Below, piece by piece: positions 58,395 to 64,000 of a stretch of DNA of 64,000 nt. The position numbers and the translations under genes are program-made. Numbering within the stretch: the first letter of the stretch is position 1; each line of letters begins with the position of its first letter. The DNA comes from Flammula alnicola (Eukaryota > Basidiomycota > Agaricomycetes > Agaricales > Strophariaceae), in the NCBI GenBank assembly GCA_015499995.1, contig JADNRV010000050.1, positions 62,001 to 126,000 on the forward strand. Reading direction: 5' to 3'. Under the pieces are notes generated by a model, which was given only the letters and a program-made list of their open reading frames with translations, ran no database searches and was not told the DNA's origin.

Positions 58395-59279
58395 TTATGA
58401 GGTGTCACCACGAAAATGAGACCCGCTTACATCTTTCTTAAAAATTTCCTGCAGAGGTTGAACCTGTCTCCATGCCCAATCATATATTGCGAGCATCTTC
58501 TCCTTTTCAGGGGCTGATGCGACGAGAAATCTAGCTGCCCGGAGTTGAACCTCTTTCGCTTTCTTTTCAAAGTCTTCTTTATTTTCAGGAAACATCCTTT
58601 CGCGACGCTTGCGCTCTTGCTCTTGTGCGAGTTCAAGATCGCGGTGCCTTTTTTCCAAAGGAATGAGCTGGGAGAGGTAGGTGTACCGGAGTTGCTCGTA
58701 ATCATTTTGCCATTCAGCTTCTAGGGAGACGTCTGCTAAAGGGCTTGAAAGAATTTCCTGGAACCAATCGTAAGTATGGCACTTCAGCTTAGAGGGGTTT
58801 ACATGCCTGCAATCTCGCATTTGATGTATCATTGATTCTGTCTTCTGAGAACCAACTTTCGTCGTTTAATAGGTATCTGTCTTCGACTTCCTGCTCGTAG
58901 TCAAGTGCGTGGTACGCATATAGACGCCGGAGATCCTCCAAATGTTCCTCCCGCAAAGTCTTAAGACGGTCTTTCACACTATCTAGATCATCTGGTTTTT
59001 CAGCTTCAACTTTCAGAGTTTCAAAGCTGATCGCGAAATCGTGAGCACGGGCATAAATGGCATGGAATTTTGGACGTACTCCGGGACCGCTCGTTTCTTC
59101 TGGTTCATCACGAATAGAGCCCTGCGGTGGTCTTCGAGTGCACTTTGAATGTTCTGGTCATTTATCTCCTCGGGTTCAGTGAATCCTCTCAGAAATCCGT
59201 TTCGGCCTGCGTAAGCGACTTTCGGGGGCCTCAAATTCTGTGGTTCAGAGCTCATGAGTACCCAATACTTAAAGGCCAA
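58395..59279 (-). pseudogene. Hypothetical protein gene, frame apparently interrupted
   Basis: The minus strand begins near 59279/59252 (MSSEPQNLRPPKVAYAGRNG, FLRGFTEPEEINDQNIQSAL). It then needs a shift near 59115 to continue as RPKFHAIYARAHDFAISFET, DDLDSVKDRLKTLREEHLED and YEQEVEDRYLLNDESWFSED, and a further change of frame near 58830 to reach DYEQLRYTYLSQLIPLEKRH and EKMLAIYDWAWRQVQPLQEI, stop at 58395. The protein is acidic and helical with Glu/Arg/Lys-rich stretches; I do not recognise it. The frame changes could be introns I cannot place (a GTAAAC...TTCCAG intron is possible near 58755-58800) or real damage. It is transcribed divergently from the VPS9 gene. Confidence 0.45.
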
Positions 59280-59629
59280 GTTGAAAACTTGAAATGTTTG
59301 CTAAAGTGTTCCAGGTTTCGGGTTGGGAGTCTATCACAGAATGGTGGATCAAGTTCAAGTCGAAGATGCGCGTGACAGCGAGACGTCCTTATTTAGGACG
59401 TTGACCACGACCACCACAACGCCGTTGCTTCCTAGCTAACCGCCTCCCAAACATTGCCGAAGAAGTCATCTGGAAGCCAGTGTTCGCGAATGCGTAGAAG
59501 TCCTCGGCAAAGCATAGGATAAACGCAAGAACTAGTGCGATAGCCCAAGTTGAGCTACCGTTCTCGAAGATAACATCTGCATTCTGGACACCCTATCCTC
59601 TCTGAACACGGTAGGAACCATACGATAAC

Positions 59630-62600
59630 ATGGCCGTGAAGAGAGGGGATGAGTTTCCTGCCACATCGATAGGTCGGACTTCGGGAGCCCGACTTCAACA
59701 AGCGTCTGCAGCTCATGAAGCGCACCCACTCCTGTCACCCGGACCAAGTTCTCCAACACCTTCGGAACAGGGACATGCTGGATCTACTTCTGGAAATGGC
59801 GCGACGCCCGGTTCTATTGAGAGTCCGCGATATGTACCATATACCCCTCGCCAACGCGTCACGCCAACAGCGGCGACGACGGGCACGACAGTCCACCCAC
59901 CGTCTCCTCAGCAGCATCAAGGGGATGCAACAAGCAAACTTCAACTCATGCATCTCAAGGCAGCTGCGCAGAGTATTGGGCTAGATAGTGGCACGCTTGG
60001 ATGGTCAATTCTTGAGAAGTTGGTGTTGGACCTCGAAATTAACGAAGAATGGGTAGAAGTTTGGAGTGCCATCACATCTGGGAAGGTGTGTCATTCTTCA
60101 AATATATCGCGGCATTCGTTCCTTGTTTTTAATTAAGCTTAGGCAACCTTACTGCTTCCCTTAGAGCCAGCGTTCGCAAATGAAAAGATCAACGCCGAGT
60201 TTGTGAAAGACCATCTCGTATTGTGTGATGGCCCTTCTCGAAAGGGTTCTCCAATTGTGACACTCTCAGGTCTTCGTGGCACTCTTGAGGAGTAAGTCTT
60301 GCCTCTAAATTTCACTGTTGAACACAAGCTGACCTTCTTTCAGTGAGACACTTACATTTCGCTCAACGATCAATCCTACTTCCAAATTATTTCAAGATCT
60401 CCTTAATCTTTCCACTAGAGTGACTGCTTTGGCTCAGCTACCACCCCTACCAAGCCCTTTACCCGACATACCACCTGCGCAATACCCTCGACTGCAAGTT
60501 CCATCTTATTCTTCTTCTTTACCCTTGCCACCTCGATCGCAAACGTCAACAAAGCCTCCACTCCCTCCTCGGCCGGGCAGCCGCCCAGCTGCTTCAGCCC
60601 AGACCTCAACTTCTCGCATAAGCTTACCCTTTGCATCTCTCTTTGGCGGCGGTCCTTCCAAGACTTCGACCCCGGTACCACCATCGCCTCCCACATCTCT
60701 ACATAGTTTCGACTCTGCTCATGATGGCAGCGCCTCTGTCGAGTTGTCAGCTTTCACTCTTGATCGAAGAATAGTCCGGAAGGAAATCGCGAAAGAGATA
60801 AACAAGGCGCTCAAAGGAGAACTGAAAGCGGCGTTGGCTGCCACCACGTCTCTAGGTAACATACCTAGTTGGGTGGCGGAGAGGGTGCATGGGATGACAA
60901 CCGAATGGTATCCATTTGTCAAGAAACCATCGCCTTCGCCTTTGAAAAAGCTGAGTAATGAAAAGGGAGGGAAAGACGTGAACGGAAATGGATATGTCAT
61001 CAATTCCATTGAGGAGAGCCCAGAAGATTCTGCAGAACGTCTGCAAGACTTTTATCTTTCCCTGGAACAAGATATGAGGGTAGGAGGAACGCCCTTCATC
61101 CCAAGATGGAAAGATAAGGACGCAGAATCTGACGCAGAGGACGAGAAGGAGAGAGAGAAACGCGAACACGACAGGATGGAGAGTGAGACGCGAGTGCGCG
61201 AGGTGATGGAGGCAGTGGAAAGGACGATTACGTCGCTGTTCTATGACCGGTATGAATTACTCCAGGTCTGAAATTTCGTGACTGACGATGGTCCAGGTTA
61301 TTCATGCAGCCCACTACGGATGATGCATCTCACGATGAGGCATTATCCAGCCGCATCGCTGCTCTTAACATGCTAGACCTCGGACTTGGACACCTTGGGA
61401 TTGAAGTGGGCGAGTCTGTCAATGAATCAGAGTTGAACGCCGTGGTTAATGCTTGCGGTGATAGTAAGTCCCCACTGCCTTACTACTTTCTTGGCTTAAA
61501 CTGATTATTCTTGTTGTTCAATAGTGTTAACTCAGCTTGACAATTGTCGCAGCCCTGCCGATAAATCAGCAATTCTAGTAGCTGCGCACAAAGTGGTTGT
61601 CGGTATGCTACCTCGCGTCATCACAAAAGTTGAAGCTAGACTGATAATTTTCTAGATGGACTGTCCAGACTACCACCTATTCGCCTAATATCCGAAAATG
61701 ATGTTATTGTTAGAGATGTGGAAGATACTGAGGACGACCCTCGAACTGCCAGACCTGCATTCAACTCCTGGGGCGATACCAACACTCAAGCATACCCTTC
61801 TGAGCCTAACGGTGTTCAACCTTCCGAGGACATTCCAGAATCACACCAGGTCTCGCAACCTTCGGTCGACTCGTCGTCGGCAGAGCCTGGGCCCACAGAA
61901 AATAAATCTGTTCCATCATCATCATCGAAAGTCAAATCCCATCCGCCGCCTCTTTCTCTTGACCAGCCCACACCATCTTCATCGTCCGAGGTTCCCTCAC
62001 CTCCGCCTACTCATCTAGAGTTGTCACCGCCCCAAAAAGACCCTACACCTGTTTCTGGCGATGTCCTCCTACCTTTGATTATTTTCTCCGTCGTCAAAGC
62101 GAACCCTCCGCATCTCGTATCAAATCTTCTGTTTACACAACGGTTTAGAAATCAGTCTGTGGGAGGAGAAGAGAGCTATTGCCTTATCAATCTGTTAGCT
62201 GTTGCCGAGTTCCTCGAGAACGTAGATATGGCTGGTTTGGGCTTAGGAGATAGTGACAAAGTTATGAGGTCCGTATCTCCAATTTCTACCTCTGAGCAAC
62301 AGACCTTGACATATTATTTTTTTCCCTCTAGCACGGCCGATTTGACCCCTATTCCATTGACACGGAGCCCAGTCACCTCCGAGACGCCGCTGGAACCAGT
62401 CGATCATGGTGGCCTTCGTGGGCGCGTCGGACAACAGGTCGACGCTATTGCGGATTCCGCGAACAAAGTGATCACTGGTGTCGTCGACTCGTCTTTTGGA
62501 ATCCTCCGCTCTTTCATGCCCAACAGCGCCACCCATCCAAATTCCGTTGTGGGTTTATCTGCGCCCGGAACCCCAGCTTTGAGCAACATGAGGCCTGGTT

Positions 62601-63316
62601 TCGGGCTGTTGAGACGGGAGAGTGGGTTTTCGATTGCGAGTTTGGCTGCTTCGTTGCCAATTACTGGCCGTTCGCGTTCAAACACGAGAGGCGAGGAGTC
62701 TGGTCAGCAGCTCGTAACTGTATCGAGGCCTGCATCTGTAAGGTCGAGGGCATCGTTGAAGATTCGGGTTGGAGGAGATGAGAGCCAGGAGGAGAGTGAT
62801 GATGGTGACGAGAGTTCGGCGACGAATGATGAAGAAAGCGAAGCTGACGGGGAAGACGAGGACGATGCAGATGCAGTTTCTGGCGCTGGTGATGCCAGGA
62901 GTATCCGCAGCTTTGAGAGCATGCTCCATTCCAGCAAAGAGAAGTCCAGAGGTGCTCGTGCCAGGAAGAGCCTTTCGGACCGTCTGGCTTCTGTTTCTGC
63001 TCTTGCTAATTTGAAAGTGAGCGATATGACACATCTCTCCACATTTGCAGGAAGCTTATTTGTCTGTTAGGGCTCGGAACCTGCATCACGAAGGACATCG
63101 CTCCTCCTGCCAAACCAACATCCGACAATACGACCTACGGATAGCCCGTCTTCCTCTCGGCCTGCGTCTCCGGTACAACTGCGTTTAGCTCCTCCGAAGC
63201 AACGGTTTATGGAGTGTACTCCTGACGACTTGCGCCTATCAGAAATTGGAGAGTTGCTCCGTGACTATAGGCGGTTGGCTGAAGGCATTCGAGCCATGGG
63301 TGGGTTTGAAGAGTAA
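59630..63316 (+). CDS. VPS9-domain protein (putative Rab5-type GEF)
   Basis: The start is MAVKRGDEFPATSIGRTSGA at 59630; at least seven GT-AG introns of about 47-60 bp join to the stop at 63314-63316, giving roughly 1,080 residues. The N-terminal half is Pro/Ser-rich around helical blocks (SILEKLVLDLEINEEWVEVW; LFMQPTTDDASHDEALSSRI; ALNMLDLGLGHLGIEVGESV). The VPS9 core is clear near 62060-62230: GDVLLPLIIFSVVKANPPHL, VSNLLFTQRFRNQS, EESYCLINLLAVAEFLENVD; the D...P...Y signature positions are D (GDVLLP), P (ANPPHL) and Y (ESYCLI). VPS9 domains load GTP on Rab5-family GTPases in endosome and vacuole traffic. The C-terminal part is Ser/acidic rich (EESDDGDESSATNDEESEAD) and ends with a short helix, DLRLSEIGELLRDYRRLAEG. 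It is similar in design to the yeast Muk1/Vps9 group; nothing is broken. Confidence 0.85.
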
Positions 63317-63729
63317 GGTTTTGGTTTGTAGACTGCGGCTTTTTGACATATTTCTTTTGGGTATCCTTTCCTTTCGACCAGTTTCCTTTGCCGTTCTTCC
63401 AAGAAACACTGCATACTGTATCATTGGCATGTTCTAAAAGCGACAGCGGAGGAAAATCTCCCTCAGATCGATCGTTCATGCGCGCTTCAGATCGGCAATA
63501 CACTACCTTTGTCCTGGCCTCACTGGTCGCGATGGTTGAAATTCTCGAGGATACTAAGCCCTACTAAGCCAGCTCGACTGAACGATGCAGAATAACCCGT
63601 AGGCTTATTCAATAGGCAAGTACAATGCTGAAGCTGAAACTTGGCTGTCACCGTCGCTGTGCACTGTGTTATGTTGGTCACGGTGCTGATGCAGTGCCAA
63701 GATTTTCTCACAGCCGGCACGTTACCCAG
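63317..63729. other. 3' region of the VPS9 gene and upstream part of the next gene
   Basis: No independent gene is seen. A possible splice acceptor (gttacccag, 63721-63729) precedes the coding stretch that follows; the first exon of that gene could lie here but could not be fixed. Confidence 0.4.
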
Positions 63730-64000
63730 AAAACGCAGGCACTGCAACACATGCACTGCAGACTCTAATTGATCCATTGACATTATCCATTGGGGCTGCC
63801 CCTCCTGCTAACTCCAATATGCAAGCAGATTCAATAGACCTGGCTCAAGCCTCTTCTTCCCCTGCACTTGATTCAGACGAATCTGACGGGGAAGCCCCCA
63901 GACGCATCAAGAACCGTCAAACCAAGAAGCGAAGGATAATGCCCAACGACTCCTCCGACTCTGAACTTGCCCCAGTCAAACCTCGAAGCAAGCGCGGGAT
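63730..64000 (+). CDS. Partial gene running off the right edge, basic/acidic low-complexity start
   Basis: An open frame runs NAGTATHALQTLIDPLTLSI, GAAPPANSNMQADSIDLAQA, SPALDSDESDGEAPRRIKNR and QTKKRRIMPNDSSDSELAPV to the window end. ATG at about 63821 (MQADSID) could be the start, or the frame may continue from an upstream exon through the acceptor at 63729. The basic KNRQTKKRR suggests a nuclear protein. It cannot be identified from this piece. Confidence 0.5.

Noticed and set aside
1..64000. tRNA, rRNA or other structural RNA genes
   Set aside because: No stretch with A/B-box-like motifs, cloverleaf pairing or rRNA core sequence was recognised by eye; a covariance-model scan was not possible.

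Overview
The window reads as nuclear DNA of an agaricomycete (mushroom-forming basidiomycete). Genes are split by many GT-AG introns of about 45-65 bp. It holds a Tnp2-type transposase, a TET/JBP-like dioxygenase, a fungal Dicer and fragments of fungal fatty acid synthase. All calls come from reading the sequence; no database search was run.

The main structure is a candidate giant transposon at 1561-40601 (39,041 bp). It is bounded by inverted repeats of about 690 bp (1561-2247 and 39913-40601) whose outer ends read CACTGCTGGC. A 3-bp direct repeat, TTG, lies immediately outside each end (1558-1560 and 40602-40604). The same LTR-like host repeat unit continues on both sides. A CACTG terminus, a 3-bp target-site duplication and repeated subterminal AAACAGG motifs fit the CACTA/EnSpm superfamily, and a Tnp2-like transposase gene (29490-33126, minus strand) lies inside. 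Two kinds of cargo are carried. The first is a set of truncated, intron-containing, mostly broken copies of ordinary host genes: fatty acid synthase, coatomer beta-prime, cytochrome P450, an NRPS-like reductase, an SS18/SSXT-type gene, a monocarboxylate-type transporter and an F-box-like tail. hAT and LINE remnants lie among them. The second is a set of genes that look largely intact: a coiled-coil protein with a duplicated exon, two small hypotheticals, a WD40 protein with a C-terminal membrane segment, a TET/JBP-like 2OG-Fe(II) dioxygenase (26048-27715) and a RING-finger coiled-coil protein (36813-38226). Most differences between the inner parts of the two inverted repeats are CpG to TpG/CpA changes, nearly all in the left copy.

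From 40605 to 64000 the sequence is more ordinary host chromosome. It starts with short repeats and relics (zinc-finger fragment, 38-bp tandem repeat). A low-complexity protein with a possible PP1-docking motif follows (45331-47570), then a complete Dicer-like gene with one apparent frameshift (50162-55049), a pirin (55461-56573, minus), two small inverted-repeat elements (57.2-58.1 kb), a damaged-looking hypothetical (58395-59279, minus), a VPS9-domain Rab5-GEF-like gene (59630-63316) and the first part of a further gene that runs off the window.

Functionally, the element pairs a transposase with an enzyme family that oxidises 5-methylcytosine, and its own ends show the mutation pattern expected of methylated CpG. 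The Dicer gene lies about 10 kb outside its right end. A methylation-oxidising cargo gene inside a CACTA-type element that has swept up host gene pieces is the most interesting system here.
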